A DNA stretch of 64,000 nt from Gracilibacillus kekensis. GTDB lineage: Bacteria; Bacillota; Bacilli; Bacillales; Amphibacillaceae. The notes beneath the pieces were generated by a model. The model ran no database searches, had not been told where the DNA came from, and was given only the letters and a program-made list of their open reading frames with translations. Shown here piece after piece: positions 8,472 through 18,552 of this stretch. The stretch is from NCBI RefSeq assembly GCF_900143085.1, contig NZ_FRCZ01000002.1, positions 372,001 to 436,000 of the forward strand. Reading direction: 5' to 3'. Both the position numbers and the translations under genes were made by a program. Positions within the stretch are counted from its first letter, which is position 1. The number at the start of each line of letters is the position of its first letter.

Positions 8472-9356
8472 CTAAGTATCTTCTGGATTTAAAATAATAA
8501 TTTTACCGTCTTCCAACATTACTTCGAGTTTATTCTGCTCCGGTGTTAATCCGATCCCATCCAGATATTCTCTTGGAAGCTGAATTCGGCCAGTCCGATC
8601 TATTACCGCTAACTCAACGTGTGTATCCTCTTCTTTATCTTCCTGAGTATCTAAGTCGTTTTCAGAAGAAAAAAAGTTGCGTCTTAAAAATTCACTTGAG
8701 GTTTGACCATCTCGAATAGATACAACTCGATCCATTTTCTGTGTCAGCTGAGTATCATGGGTAACAATCACGATAGTAATCCCGAGTTCTCGATTCAATT
8801 TGCGAAAAAGATCGAGGATAATATCTGCAGTTTTAGTATCAACGCTGCCAGTCGGTTCATCCGCCAATAAAAGACTAGGATTATTAGCTAAAGAAATTGC
8901 AATTGCAACTCGCTGTTGCTCCCCACCGGATAATTTATCTAACTTACTATTCATTCGATGGCCTAAATCTACCATGTTTAATAGTTCCATTGCACGCTCC
9001 CGTTTATAACGACCCTTTAAAAGCATTGGCAACTCCACATTTTCAACTGCTGTTAAGTAAGGAATTAAATTCCTCGCATTATTTTGCCAAATAAAACCGA
9101 CTGTATCTAGCTTATATTTAACAAGATCTTTATCAGATAGCCTAAGCAAATCTTTACCATCAACGATTAACTTCCCGGCAGTTGGCCGGTCCAATCCTCC
9201 AAGCATATTTAATAATGTGGATTTCCCGCTGCCACTGTTTCCGATAATACCCATAACTTCCCCTTTTTCCACTTTCAAATCAAGCCCTTGAAGAGCCATC
9301 ACTTCCATCTCATCGTCAATTTTATAGATCTTTACTAGATTCTCACACGTTATCAT
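8472..9356 (-). CDS. ABC transporter ATPase with fused AbrB-like C-terminal domain
   Basis: ATP-binding protein of 294 residues in the LolD/MacB class. Walker A is GNSGSGKST, the signature is LSGGEQQR, Walker B is LLLADEP and the switch histidine lies in VTHD. After the ATPase, an acidic linker (about 225-245) leads to a segment at about 250-290 containing VIDRTGRIQLPREYL and EDGKIIIL. This fits the swapped-hairpin AbrB/SpoVT/MazE fold. I chose the ATG at 9356, one base after the permease stop and preceded by GGTGAGG, over the GTG four codons earlier. It is the last gene of the export operon and is presumably one of the two motors for the large permease. The tail might aid dimerisation or bind DNA. 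Its role is unknown. Confidence 0.85.
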   Translation of the reverse strand: MITCENLVKIYKIDDEMEVMALQGLDLKVEKGEVMGIIGNSGSGKSTLLNMLGGLDRPTAGKLIVDGKDLLRLSDKDLVKYKLDTVGFIWQNNARNLIPYLTAVENVELPMLLKGRYKRERAMELLNMVDLGHRMNSKLDKLSGGEQQRVAIAISLANNPSLLLADEPTGSVDTKTADIILDLFRKLNRELGITIVIVTHDTQLTQKMDRVVSIRDGQTSSEFLRRNFFSSENDLDTQEDKEEDTHVELAVIDRTGRIQLPREYLDGIGLTPEQNKLEVMLEDGKIIILNPEDT

Positions 9357-9357
9357 A

Positions 9358-12204
9358 TTAATCCTCACCTAACTTTATTGCCTGATGTATTTTAATTTTT
9401 TTCAATAACAAAACAAGAATCGTTAGTCCAACAACCAGCATAAATCCAACAAATAGATAAATTCTCCACATATCAGCAGGATCAAATATTACTTGAAAAG
9501 GTGGTACGATCGTTTGCGGATCAAATGACAATTGAAAAAGAGGTACGAATAACCTGCTCGTTATTCCGCCAATAACTATCCCAAATAAACAAGCCATACC
9601 AGATGTCAGCAGTTGCTCCCAAACGAGCATTCCGATTAATTTATGGATTGGAAAACCCATTGCACGGTAAACTCCATATTGTAATGTACGTGATTTCACA
9701 GTAAGAATCCAATATAATAAAAAGCCAATAAAAGTAATCATCATCGAAATGATAAACCCTAATGTCAACGTTCCATTTATTCCTAATAAGAATGCACTCG
9801 TTTTTAACTGGATTAATAGAGGCTTGACATCTTTCAAATCTCTCACAGGCAATTTATCTTGTTTGATCGCTTGATATAATTCGTTTCTAGTTATTTGCGG
9901 ATCCGTTTTCAACCAAATGTGATACGGTTCTAAGCCCATTAAATTTTGAACGTAAGGTAAATTAGCAACAATTAATGATGGATTCTTATCTTCTTCCGTG
10001 TCTGATATTGGATTAAATGTTGGCCAATAGTCAATTATCCCATAAACGACAAATTCAGCAGTATCTGAACCGTCCCACTCCACCGTTAAGTAGTCTCCCT
10101 CTTTCACACCTAATGAGCTGGATACCGATTGTGATATAAGCACAGCGCTAGGCTCATTCGCAAGTAAATTTAAATAATTGTACCAATGGTGTGGAAGCAA
10201 AGTGGATTTAAACCATGCAGTCTGACCAAAATCATTCGGCTCTATGCCAAGCATTTCTGTTGAAAATAATGTATTTCCCTTTGCCTCCACTTTAACAGGG
10301 TCTTTTGTAAAAACTCTTGTTGCATGTTCGACACCTGTTAATTGAGTATAAGGTTCAAATGGTGGTTCACTATAAACAATTTCTTTGGTTTCCACTTCTT
10401 CTGTTACATCGATGTCTTCTTCTGTTGTTGCGTTTTCAGCGATAGCTTGGTTTCCTGCCAATATTTCATTACTTTCCCACTCGACTTCAAGCTGTATATC
10501 AGCACCATTCTTATAAAGAATTTGTTCTTCTAAGTTGTTATTAATGGTACGAGCAGCACTGGCACTGTACATACCAACACCAATTGTCATTATCAAAAAC
10601 AACATTAAAAATTGATATTGTTTCGTAGAACGACTTACTTGCAAAAATGTAGTGTATAGGGAAATGGACCAAAACTTCTCTCCCAGACGATAAATGATCT
10701 TTAAAGCAAAAGGGTATATTCTTAATAGAAATAGACCAAGTCCAATAATAAATATCGCAGGTAAAAAAAATAAAATCGGATCCATATAAACATCTTCACC
10801 TGGCATAACGGAAGCTAATGCCTTTTGTCGTTTCTGTAAAGAAAATAAGCCATATATAGCTATAGCAATTAATGATGTATCAATAAGCAGTGTATACCAT
10901 TTAAAATGATTTTTCTTATCCTTATTTGACTGTTTTTGATGAATAATACTTTGGTTGGAAGCTATGTAAACTGGTATCATTACCATAATTATAGCGGCGA
11001 AAACAGCAACTAATCCATAAATATAGGACTCGGGTGAAATTTCTATTGGAAGTGCACTTCTATTCACAAACTCCAAAAAGCCATTGGTTGCTCCTAATAA
11101 TTTACAAAATTGCAATCCAATAAACGGTCCAATCACAAAGGCTAGCAGACCTAATATAGCTATTTCAATGAAATACATAACTACAATTTGCAATCGATTC
11201 GCACCACGACTAGCTAATACTGCGATTTCATTTAACTGTCTATGAACGATTAATCGAGACACCATAAATAAATAGATACCCAGCATGATTAAAACCGGTA
11301 TATTCAGTGACCACAACATTGTCTTTAATTGTTCACCTTTTTTTAAATAAGATGATAATATATCCTGTGTTGGAAATTCTACAAGAATAATTGTTTCCAT
11401 CAGCGTACTTACTTCCGCATTCACTTTTCTTTCAAGATTTAATAAAGACTGTATATCGCTACTTTCGAAAGCTGTATAATCAAAAGCTGTCACAAACTTA
11501 CTAGTTTCCAGTAAGTCATGATTATTTTTTATTAAATCGTTTTTAAATAATTCTTCCGAAATAATAAAATCTTGACTATACGCATTAGGGGATAATGTCC
11601 AATATGGGTCATTCGTTTCTTTCACACTGAAGGTTCCAACTGGTTTTACTTGATATTGAGCTTCTCCTTCCCCAATTGTTAGTATATTTCCCACAACCAT
11701 TTCCCTGTCCAGCAATGCCTTCTCCGGTACCAAAGCTTCATAAACTCCTTCGACCTGCTTATCACTTGGGAGTCTGCCATCCGTAATCGTAATATGATCC
11801 TCTATATTTGATAACGAGAGAATTCGGGTACTCTTTTCTTGGAGTTCTTCCTGGAGACGAACCCGCTGGGGCGATGTACTCAATATAGTTACTTCTGTTT
11901 CTTTAGGCAGTTCTGTATTCATCACTAATTCTTGGTTTAACTCTTCCACTCTGTTTAAAATAGACAAACGATTAATTTCATCATCTTTCGAGTAATTCAC
12001 TGAAAAGGAAAATTCTCCTGGATACTCTTGTTCTTCTATTTTATAATCTTCCAATTCTCCTACCAGCAATTTTTGAAGCACACCGGAAGTATAGGTCGGT
12101 ATACTGGAAACAAGTGATACCGTAATCAACAAGCCGAGGAATAAGCTAACAGTGAGCCAGCGATTGTTAAGCATTTTCCGAAAAATTATTTTTATGGTTG
12201 CCAT
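9358..12204 (-). CDS. FtsX/MacB-like ABC export permease
   Basis: Large permease of 948 residues. A first transmembrane helix (about 15-37) precedes an extracytoplasmic domain. A central FtsX-like block with several helices follows (about 285-520, containing LASRGANRLQIV). A second extracytoplasmic domain then leads to a C-terminal FtsX block whose conserved YRAMGFPIHKL lies near residue 850. This is the duplicated FtsX topology of mechanotransmission-type (type VII) exporters. Such systems in Bacilli commonly expel antimicrobial peptides or move lipoprotein-like substrates. GGGGGG lies before the ATG. The gene lies between the adaptor and the AbrB-tailed ATPase, with a 17-bp gap to the adaptor. 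Substrate is unknown. Confidence 0.85.
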   Translation of the reverse strand: MATIKIIFRKMLNNRWLTVSLFLGLLITVSLVSSIPTYTSGVLQKLLVGELEDYKIEEQEYPGEFSFSVNYSKDDEINRLSILNRVEELNQELVMNTELPKETEVTILSTSPQRVRLQEELQEKSTRILSLSNIEDHITITDGRLPSDKQVEGVYEALVPEKALLDREMVVGNILTIGEGEAQYQVKPVGTFSVKETNDPYWTLSPNAYSQDFIISEELFKNDLIKNNHDLLETSKFVTAFDYTAFESSDIQSLLNLERKVNAEVSTLMETIILVEFPTQDILSSYLKKGEQLKTMLWSLNIPVLIMLGIYLFMVSRLIVHRQLNEIAVLASRGANRLQIVVMYFIEIAILGLLAFVIGPFIGLQFCKLLGATNGFLEFVNRSALPIEISPESYIYGLVAVFAAIIMVMIPVYIASNQSIIHQKQSNKDKKNHFKWYTLLIDTSLIAIAIYGLFSLQKRQKALASVMPGEDVYMDPILFFLPAIFIIGLGLFLLRIYPFALKIIYRLGEKFWSISLYTTFLQVSRSTKQYQFLMLFLIMTIGVGMYSASAARTINNNLEEQILYKNGADIQLEVEWESNEILAGNQAIAENATTEEDIDVTEEVETKEIVYSEPPFEPYTQLTGVEHATRVFTKDPVKVEAKGNTLFSTEMLGIEPNDFGQTAWFKSTLLPHHWYNYLNLLANEPSAVLISQSVSSSLGVKEGDYLTVEWDGSDTAEFVVYGIIDYWPTFNPISDTEEDKNPSLIVANLPYVQNLMGLEPYHIWLKTDPQITRNELYQAIKQDKLPVRDLKDVKPLLIQLKTSAFLLGINGTLTLGFIISMMITFIGFLLYWILTVKSRTLQYGVYRAMGFPIHKLIGMLVWEQLLTSGMACLFGIVIGGITSRLFVPLFQLSFDPQTIVPPFQVIFDPADMWRIYLFVGFMLVVGLTILVLLLKKIKIHQAIKLGED

Positions 12205-12221
12205 AGCTCAATTTCCCCCCT

Positions 12222-13253
12222 CTACTTGAGTATTACTTCGTCTCCCTCTTCTAACCCTTTAGTTATTTCTACCTCCGTAGCTGAAATAATTCCTGTTCCT
12301 ACATCAATTTCTCTTTTTGTATTATCTACAAGAATCTGAACATAATTTCTAGCTCCAGATGTTCGTAAACCGTTTTTAGGTATGATTAATGTTTCCTCTT
12401 TTTTAGCGATAACTATTGCAATTTCCGCACTTTGGCCAACCTCTATATCGATTGACTCTGTTTCTACATCAATTAAAAGCGATCTGCTATATAAATCGGA
12501 ATCAGTTTCTGCAATATCTTCCGGAATGTCGTCAGGTGTTTGAACAACCTCACCTTGCATTTTTTCTCCATTAATGGTAACGTTTACACCCATTCCGATT
12601 TCTATTTCTTCTAATTCGCTAGTATTAATTGCTGAATAAAGAAGTTGTAAATTAGCTGTATCAGCCACACGAACAATGGATTCGAATGCTTCTATGTTCT
12701 CACCAATTCCCTTATCTGTTACAAAAGTTACCATACCATCCATTGGAGCAACAATTTTAGATGCTGCCAATTGATCCTTTAACTGGGAGAGACTTAGTGC
12801 TAATCCTCGCTTATCTAATTTTGCTATTTCAATGGAATATTTATCTGCCCTTTGTTGCTCCAGCTGTTTGACTCGCAAATCGGCTTTTTGATAGTCGATC
12901 TCTAGTTGTTGTATTTCACTTTTCACATTTCCACTGTTGACCTCAATCAAGGTATCACCTTTTTTAACGATATCCGATTCTTTCACATGTACTTTTTCAA
13001 GACGCCCTCCTGTTTGTTGGTAAAATAAATTCTCGCTAGTGTGGGGGCTAAATGTCGCTGTTCCTGTTAACTGTTTAACAATAGTCCCTTTTTCTACTTC
13101 TGCTACGTCATAATTTACTTTCGCAGGCTCCACTAATGGAGGAGCAATTACTTGCTCCTCTTTAGGAAATATGGAACAAGCTGTTAACAGTAAAGTTATA
13201 GCCATAAACAGGAACAAAAAAATAAGTCTAAGCATGATTCTCTTTTTTTTCAT
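12222..13253 (-). CDS. Lipoprotein HlyD/MacA-type adaptor of ABC exporter
   Basis: Adaptor subunit of about 343 residues. A signal peptide ends in a lipobox LLTAC, so the mature protein is a lipoprotein outside the membrane. It shows the adaptor order: a biotinyl-lipoyl half near KVHVKESDIVKKGDTLIEV, a coiled-coil region, the second lipoyl half near IVAPMDGMV, then a beta-barrel domain. I chose the ATG at 13253 (MKKKRIM), with GGAGG 15 bases upstream. A frame-extended start at 13286 exists but would put a non-signal sequence in front. It overlaps the preceding ATPase gene by 26 bases, which points to coupled translation. It belongs to a MacA-MacB-like tripartite system adapted to a Gram-positive envelope. 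Confidence 0.82.
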   Translation of the reverse strand: MKKKRIMLRLIFLFLFMAITLLLTACSIFPKEEQVIAPPLVEPAKVNYDVAEVEKGTIVKQLTGTATFSPHTSENLFYQQTGGRLEKVHVKESDIVKKGDTLIEVNSGNVKSEIQQLEIDYQKADLRVKQLEQQRADKYSIEIAKLDKRGLALSLSQLKDQLAASKIVAPMDGMVTFVTDKGIGENIEAFESIVRVADTANLQLLYSAINTSELEEIEIGMGVNVTINGEKMQGEVVQTPDDIPEDIAETDSDLYSRSLLIDVETESIDIEVGQSAEIAIVIAKKEETLIIPKNGLRTSGARNYVQILVDNTKREIDVGTGIISATEVEITKGLEEGDEVILK

Positions 13254-13923
13254 CTGCAAGCTGCCCATCCTCCAATGCATAAACATTGTCTAACATTTCT
13301 AAAATTTCCGGATCATGTGTTGTCATCAAAATGGTCATGTTATCCTTTTCGGTTAACTCTTGAAATACATTAATAATACGAAATGCCCTATTAGAATCTA
13401 ATTCTGCGGTTGGTTCATCGGCCAAAATCAATGGTGGCTTAGGTGCGATTGCTCTAGCAATGGCGACACGTTGTTGTTCACCACCAGATAGTTCAAACGG
13501 TCGATGATTTCTTCTTTTCGCCAGTCCAACAAGATGAATCGATTCATCGATTCTCTTTTTCCATTCGGCCCTTGGTACATTTGTAATTCGAAGACCGAAT
13601 TCAATGTTCTCTTCTACAGTCAACAAAGGTACTAAACCGTATGATTGAAAAATAATACCCATATGCAACCTTCTTATTTCAGAACTTTGCTTTTCCGTAA
13701 ATTGACTTATTTGCTTATTTTGAAAATAGATGTCGCCTTCTGTAGGTTTATCCAAAGTACCAATTAGGTTTAATAAGGTCGTTTTTCCTGAACCAGACCT
13801 TCCTCTTAAAGCTGTTAAACCACTTTTATTAATGGTAAAATTGATGTCTTTCAAAACTTGAACCTTATTATTTCCTTTACCAAAGGATTTTCCTAGATGG
13901 CGCACCTCGAGGAGAGAATTCAT
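13228..13923 (-). CDS. ABC export ATPase, MacB/LolD class
   Basis: ATPase of about 231 residues with Walker A GRSGSGKTT, signature LSGGEQQR, Walker B LILADEP and the switch histidine in TTHD. It is the first exporter gene of the operon. Together with the second ATPase at 8472-9356 it gives two motors to one permease, suggesting a heterodimer or two alternative motors. I prefer the ATG at 13923, preceded by GGTGG, to the GTG at 13938. The chemoreceptor gene ends 42 bases upstream. Confidence 0.88.
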   Translation of the reverse strand: MNSLLEVRHLGKSFGKGNNKVQVLKDINFTINKSGLTALRGRSGSGKTTLLNLIGTLDKPTEGDIYFQNKQISQFTEKQSSEIRRLHMGIIFQSYGLVPLLTVEENIEFGLRITNVPRAEWKKRIDESIHLVGLAKRRNHRPFELSGGEQQRVAIARAIAPKPPLILADEPTAELDSNRAFRIINVFQELTEKDNMTILMTTHDPEILEMLDNVYALEDGQLADEKKENHA

Positions 13924-13965
13924 TTTATTTGCCACCACTTTTCCATTAAGATGAGCTTACTAAAA

Positions 13966-15711
13966 TTAATACCTGAACTGTCTTACCAATTCGTTTAATT
14001 CTTCCGCTATTTTGGAGAGTTCTCCAGCATTATTTGCAATCTCTTCCATCGAACTATTTGTCTGTTGAGAGGAAGCAGATGATTGTTCAATGCCTGCAGC
14101 TGCCTCTTCCGAAACAGTAGCTATTTCTGTAACAGCACCACTCATATCCTGACTGTTTTCTGACATCGTTGCGATATTACCTGTAACAGTTTTAAAATTG
14201 CTCACCATCTGTTTCATCGCTTGATTTATTTCTGTAAATGTCTCACCTGTATTTTCTATCTGCTTCGTTCCTTTTTCAACTTCTTCATAACCACCTAATA
14301 ACGATTTGGCGACACCTGTAGATTCTATCTGTATATCGCTTACAATATTTGTAATGTCCGACACTGAAACAGAAACCTGTTCGGCCAGCTTTCTTACTTC
14401 ATCGGCTACCACGGCAAAACCTCTACCATGTTCTCCTGCTCGGGCTGCTTCAATCGAGGCATTTAATGCTAATAAATTTGTTTGTTCCGCGATATCCTTT
14501 ATGACAGAAATCAACTTGGTTATCTCTTGAGATTTGCTATCTAAACCTTGTACCTTCTTCACTGATTCGTTGACTATTTGGTCGATAAGGTTCATTTGGT
14601 GTACAGATGTTTCCATCAATTGTCCACCTTTTTCTGTAATGGCAAGTACTTCATTAGATGAATGATTAATATGATCACCACTTGCGCTTATTTCCTGTAG
14701 CTTACTAATAAATGATTCCATGGAAGAAGATAGAGCACTTGTATTATCCACCTGTGTTTCAGCACCAGATGATAATTCCTGCATAGTTGCAGAAACTTGT
14801 TGAGAACCTGCCTTTACTTCAACAGATGATTGCGTTAATTCTTCACTTTTCCTACTAACAATGTCAGATACTTTAGAAATTTGTTGAATAATTAACCTTA
14901 AATTATGACTCATTGTATTTATAGCTTGAGCAAGTCTACCAATTTCATCAGATCCATCGTAATCAATTGTATCTACCTCAAGATTGCCATCCGCTATACG
15001 ATTGCTTACTTTAACTAATCTATTAAGATTACTAGAAATTACGCGACTAATAAAAAATACGAGCAGTCCACCGATCACAATGGATATGATCATAGATATA
15101 AGTAAGACCATTATGCTAGCTTGCTGGTTTTCTTTGGTTTGAGACACAGAGGCTGCTTGCTCTTCTATCAGGTTTTTTCTGATTTCTTCTAATAAAAAAA
15201 CCGACTCATTTCTTAAATTTCTAATTTGAGTGGATAGACTCTCCGTGTTTGTTTGGTTACCTGAAGATCGTTCTTCCATAATATCTGTTAAAAATAGTTT
15301 ATTGATCTCTTCATCATTTGCAATTACTTTGTCTAGCAATTCTCTTTGCTTGTCTGTTTTCATTGAGCCTTCAAGATTTTTTATTAATGTATTAAATTCC
15401 TGTTGTTGTGTTTGATACTCATCAATAAACTGTTGATGGCCTTCTTGAACAAAAGTCACGACATTAATACCTTTTGATTGTATAAGTGTTCCTAATTCTG
15501 TAATTTCGATTGCTTGATAGCCTGTTTGTTCTAAATTTAAAATATTCTCTTCTGTTTTATTCATCAAGGTTAAAACGATCGCTGTAGATATTGCGAATAA
15601 AATAAATATTAAAGATAATGTCAGTCCATATTTCTTGCCAATATTCAAATTTCTAAGCGTACGTTGATGAAAGTTAATATTTTTAATTTTTGTAATAGAT
15701 GCATTAAACAT
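13966..15711 (-). CDS. Methyl-accepting chemotaxis protein
   Basis: Complete chemoreceptor of 581 residues. The first transmembrane helix is at about 28-50. A helical ligand-binding domain of the 4HB type follows. The second helix lies at about 198-222, the HAMP domain at about 223-277, and the cytoplasmic signalling domain carries the canonical hairpin ([19 protein letters not shown]). Methylation-type heptads are present on both arms. It should relay an extracellular signal to CheA through CheW. The gap to the export ATPase is only 42 bases on the same strand, so it may be co-transcribed with the exporter. The ligand is unknown. Confidence 0.93.
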   Translation of the reverse strand: MFNASITKIKNINFHQRTLRNLNIGKKYGLTLSLIFILFAISTAIVLTLMNKTEENILNLEQTGYQAIEITELGTLIQSKGINVVTFVQEGHQQFIDEYQTQQQEFNTLIKNLEGSMKTDKQRELLDKVIANDEEINKLFLTDIMEERSSGNQTNTESLSTQIRNLRNESVFLLEEIRKNLIEEQAASVSQTKENQQASIMVLLISMIISIVIGGLLVFFISRVISSNLNRLVKVSNRIADGNLEVDTIDYDGSDEIGRLAQAINTMSHNLRLIIQQISKVSDIVSRKSEELTQSSVEVKAGSQQVSATMQELSSGAETQVDNTSALSSSMESFISKLQEISASGDHINHSSNEVLAITEKGGQLMETSVHQMNLIDQIVNESVKKVQGLDSKSQEITKLISVIKDIAEQTNLLALNASIEAARAGEHGRGFAVVADEVRKLAEQVSVSVSDITNIVSDIQIESTGVAKSLLGGYEEVEKGTKQIENTGETFTEINQAMKQMVSNFKTVTGNIATMSENSQDMSGAVTEIATVSEEAAAGIEQSSASSQQTNSSMEEIANNAGELSKIAEELNELVRQFRY

Positions 15712-15945
15712 ATGTAATCCCTCTTTTCTAATAAAAACAAGAATGTATGTTCTTTGTTGAAGATAAAGTAAGACTCCAAATCATTCGCACTGATTGTTAG
15801 CTAAACTTATAAGGAAGTTAGCGTCCGCTTTCCCCTACTAAGCTTCCTTACAAAAGCTCAAATTTTGAAGTAGTGGTAATACGGGCGATTAGCACTGTGA
15901 TAATAATTTTTGAACTAGAACAACTAGAAAAATCGCACTATGAAG

Positions 15946-15977
15946 ATAGGCCGTCAAGAACTTACTTGACAGCCTAT
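15946..15977 (-). terminator. Terminator after the importer operon (YesL end)
   Basis: ATAGGCCGTCAAG and CTTGACAGCCTAT form a stem with a 6-base loop directly downstream of the YesL stop. On the minus strand the sequence TTTTTC follows at a short distance. It probably ends the 20874-16004 operon. Confidence 0.65.
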
Positions 15978-16003
15978 TATTAAATAAGTCATTCTATTTT
16001 TTA

Positions 16004-16627
16004 CTACACACGAAGACTTCTACTCTTTATTTCTCGATTTTCTTGATTTTTAGACAATCTAGCAAAAACGTTATAAATGGAGAATGCCAAAACACTCCCG
16101 ACGATCATTAAGAAAACTGGTGCAAAATAGGTTACAGTTAGTACTCCAACTATTATTAGAATGATTAAAATAGTTTGAAGATAGTAACCAATAGATAAGA
16201 ACAACGCATTTTTGAGAGATTGTATAACAGATAATTCATAATGAACGAACACGAAAAAAATGTAAATGGATATAAAGAGATAGAGAACACTGGAAAAGAT
16301 CAACAAAATTAGTACAAACAGTTTTCCAGTAAAATCGACTTGCATTAAAATTGACAAATCAAAATATAAAATAAATCCTGCAACTAACCACATTATTCCT
16401 ATAATAAAGCTTTTTTTAAAGTTGTCCTTAAATAGTAAAAAGAACAAATAAACAACTCCAGCATCTGTTCCTTCTGTGTGCCATCTACGGACAACGCCAA
16501 ATAAAGCAGTAGTAGCTGGAAATATAGTCAAAATCGGTATACAACATATCACCCATAAGACATTAAGTAACAAAAAGTGGGCGAAAATATCGATTATACG
16601 AAAAAACATGTTTTCAGATGTATTCAT
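16004..16627 (-). CDS. YesL-like DUF624 membrane protein
   Basis: Integral membrane protein of 207 residues with the DUF624 pattern FPATTALFGVVRRW near residue 37 and about five hydrophobic helices. It is the last gene of an operon that runs binding protein, two permeases, LacI regulator, YesL. The start lies ten bases after the LacI stop with AAGGTG as ribosome site. The family has no established biochemical role, but its place in a sugar-importer operon is typical. Confidence 0.85.
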   Translation of the reverse strand: MNTSENMFFRIIDIFAHFLLLNVLWVICCIPILTIFPATTALFGVVRRWHTEGTDAGVVYLFFLLFKDNFKKSFIIGIMWLVAGFILYFDLSILMQVDFTGKLFVLILLIFSSVLYLFISIYIFFVFVHYELSVIQSLKNALFLSIGYYLQTILIILIIVGVLTVTYFAPVFLMIVGSVLAFSIYNVFARLSKNQENREIKSRSLRV

Positions 16628-16637
16628 AGCGTCACCT

Positions 16638-17660
16638 TCAGGAGGAAATCATTATTTCGGTTTCAATAAAACATGATTCTCTTATCATTAATTGAGGATC
16701 AACTAATAAAGAACCTGGCTCTGCGTTATCAGAAATTAAATCATGTAACATATAAGCAGCTAATTTTCCCATCTTTTCTTTGTCTTGTTTGACCGTTGCT
16801 AGGGGTGGATTGCTATAACGACTAGCCTCAATATCATCACAGCCGATTAATTTTATATCCTCTGGTACACGAATTCCCTTTTCTTTAATAGCCTTTAGTG
16901 CCCCAAATGCCATCATATCTGACGCAGTATAAACCACCTGTGGGTAAGGAGAACTAGTCAGTATTCGTTTCATCGCCTGATAACCACTCTCTTCAAAGTA
17001 GTCACCATATTGTATCCAATCTGCTCGTTTTACCATTCCAAAAAGTTCGATAAAATGAATAAATGCATTCTTCCTAATGTTAGAAATCTTGGAATCACTC
17101 GGACCACCAATGAATGCTACCCCTTTAATCGAATTCAGGTAGAGATATTCGACTACTTTTGCAGAAACCTTATTATTATCTGTAGATACATAACTTGATC
17201 TTGGTCCTTTTAGTTCGATATCAATTCCTACACATGGAACATCACTTTGATCCAATTCATCAAGAGGGGCTTCCAACTCTTCTCCAGAGATAATGACACA
17301 TCCATCTAACTGAAAATATTTACATCTTGCCACATAATCTTCTTTATTACTACTAAAATTTTTATCGGAAAAAACAAGAATATCGTAACCTAGTTTTCCA
17401 ATCGCTGTTTTAAATGAATTCACCACTTCGTTAAAAAAGGGGTGGCTAAGTTCAACATGGAAAATCAAACCAATTAGATTCGATTTTTTCGTCGCCAAAG
17501 ACTTGGCGGAAAAACTAGGTTTATATCCTGTTTCCATAATTATTTTATTTATTTTTTTTCTCGTCTCGGAACTGATACTCCCAGTTTTGTTAATTACTTT
17601 AGATACAGTCCCTGGTGAAACACCCGCCATTTTTGCTATATCTCTGATTGTCAACTTCAT
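16638..17660 (-). CDS. LacI family transcriptional regulator (paralogue 2)
   Basis: Repressor of 340 residues with the helix-turn-helix TIRDIAKMAGVSPGTVSKVI and a sugar-binding effector domain. It is closely related to the regulator at 7201-8211. It is encoded inside the importer operon, 33 bases after the permease gene, so it is likely autoregulated together with it. Three AAAACGG-containing motifs upstream of the operon (20983-21147) are its most likely operators. AGAGGG precedes the ATG. The inducer is presumably the transported sugar or an early product. Confidence 0.9.
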   Translation of the reverse strand: MKLTIRDIAKMAGVSPGTVSKVINKTGSISSETRKKINKIIMETGYKPSFSAKSLATKKSNLIGLIFHVELSHPFFNEVVNSFKTAIGKLGYDILVFSDKNFSSNKEDYVARCKYFQLDGCVIISGEELEAPLDELDQSDVPCVGIDIELKGPRSSYVSTDNNKVSAKVVEYLYLNSIKGVAFIGGPSDSKISNIRKNAFIHFIELFGMVKRADWIQYGDYFEESGYQAMKRILTSSPYPQVVYTASDMMAFGALKAIKEKGIRVPEDIKLIGCDDIEASRYSNPPLATVKQDKEKMGKLAAYMLHDLISDNAEPGSLLVDPQLMIRESCFIETEIMISS

Positions 17661-17693
17661 GAGAATCCCTCTATTAATTCAAAATTAAAGTTC

Positions 17694-18539
17694 TTAACTC
17701 TTTACAGCACCTTCTGTTAAACTTTGAATGAATAATCGATTTAACAATAAGAAGATAATGATTAGTGGAACGGTAGCCCAAAATGTTCCGGATAAAATCA
17801 TGCCATTATCACGTACATAGTTATCAATCAAACCACGTAAAGCAACCTGTATCGTAAAAGAAGACTCTTCTCTTAAAACAACAAGCGGCCATAGAAAATC
17901 GTTCCAAATATACATAAACTTAATAATCGCTAATGTAGCAAAAGCCGGTATAATAACAGGAACTGCTATATTCCAATACACTCTAAAGTTCGTACATCCA
18001 TCGATTTTGGCAGCATCTACAAGTTCATCAGGAACATTACTACTAATATATTGCCTCATCCAAAATATACCAAATGCATCAATTAGTCCTGGTACAATAA
18101 TTGCCTTTAGATCGTTTAGCCAGTCTAATTGAGTTATGATGAAATACTGCGGAATTAACCCAAGTTGTGGAGGTATCATCATGGTCACAAGAATCGCCAC
18201 AAATAAGAAATTTTTTCCTTTGAACTCAAATTTAGCGAAAGCAAAACCTGCTAAAGAACATAAAAATAACACACCTATTGTTGTTACAACAGATACAATT
18301 AAGGAATTCCAAATTGCACCAAAAAAATCGATTGTATTGATCACATTTGTAAAATTAGTAACTAATTCCGAACCGGGAATAAACGCCGGTGGTACACTAT
18401 TAATTACACTATTATGGTTTGTAGCCATTACAAACATCCAATACAATGGAAAGATAGATAGAAAGGCAGCAATTACAAGTAATAAATAGACAAACAACTT
18501 AGAAATTGAAACCTTTTTAGATCCTGTTTTTTCACTCAT
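17694..18539 (-). CDS. Sugar ABC permease, MalG type
   Basis: CUT1 inner-membrane permease of 281 residues with six hydrophobic helices. The conserved EAA loop is represented by ELVDAAKIDGCTNFRVYWNI, which contacts the ATPase. The C-terminal end QSLTEGAVKS is typical of MalG-type subunits. GGAGGG precedes the ATG, and the preceding permease ends 13 bases upstream. It pairs with the MalF-type subunit at 18553-19473. Confidence 0.92.
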   Translation of the reverse strand: MSEKTGSKKVSISKLFVYLLLVIAAFLSIFPLYWMFVMATNHNSVINSVPPAFIPGSELVTNFTNVINTIDFFGAIWNSLIVSVVTTIGVLFLCSLAGFAFAKFEFKGKNFLFVAILVTMMIPPQLGLIPQYFIITQLDWLNDLKAIIVPGLIDAFGIFWMRQYISSNVPDELVDAAKIDGCTNFRVYWNIAVPVIIPAFATLAIIKFMYIWNDFLWPLVVLREESSFTIQVALRGLIDNYVRDNGMILSGTFWATVPLIIIFLLLNRLFIQSLTEGAVKS

Positions 18540-18552
18540 TTGCTAACCCTCC

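Noticed and set aside
15809-15850. Hairpin with GCGTCCGCTTT resembling the palindromic repeat
   Set aside because: Only about 20 bases agree with the family, and neither flank nor inner arm is present. It may be a relic, but it is too short to call.
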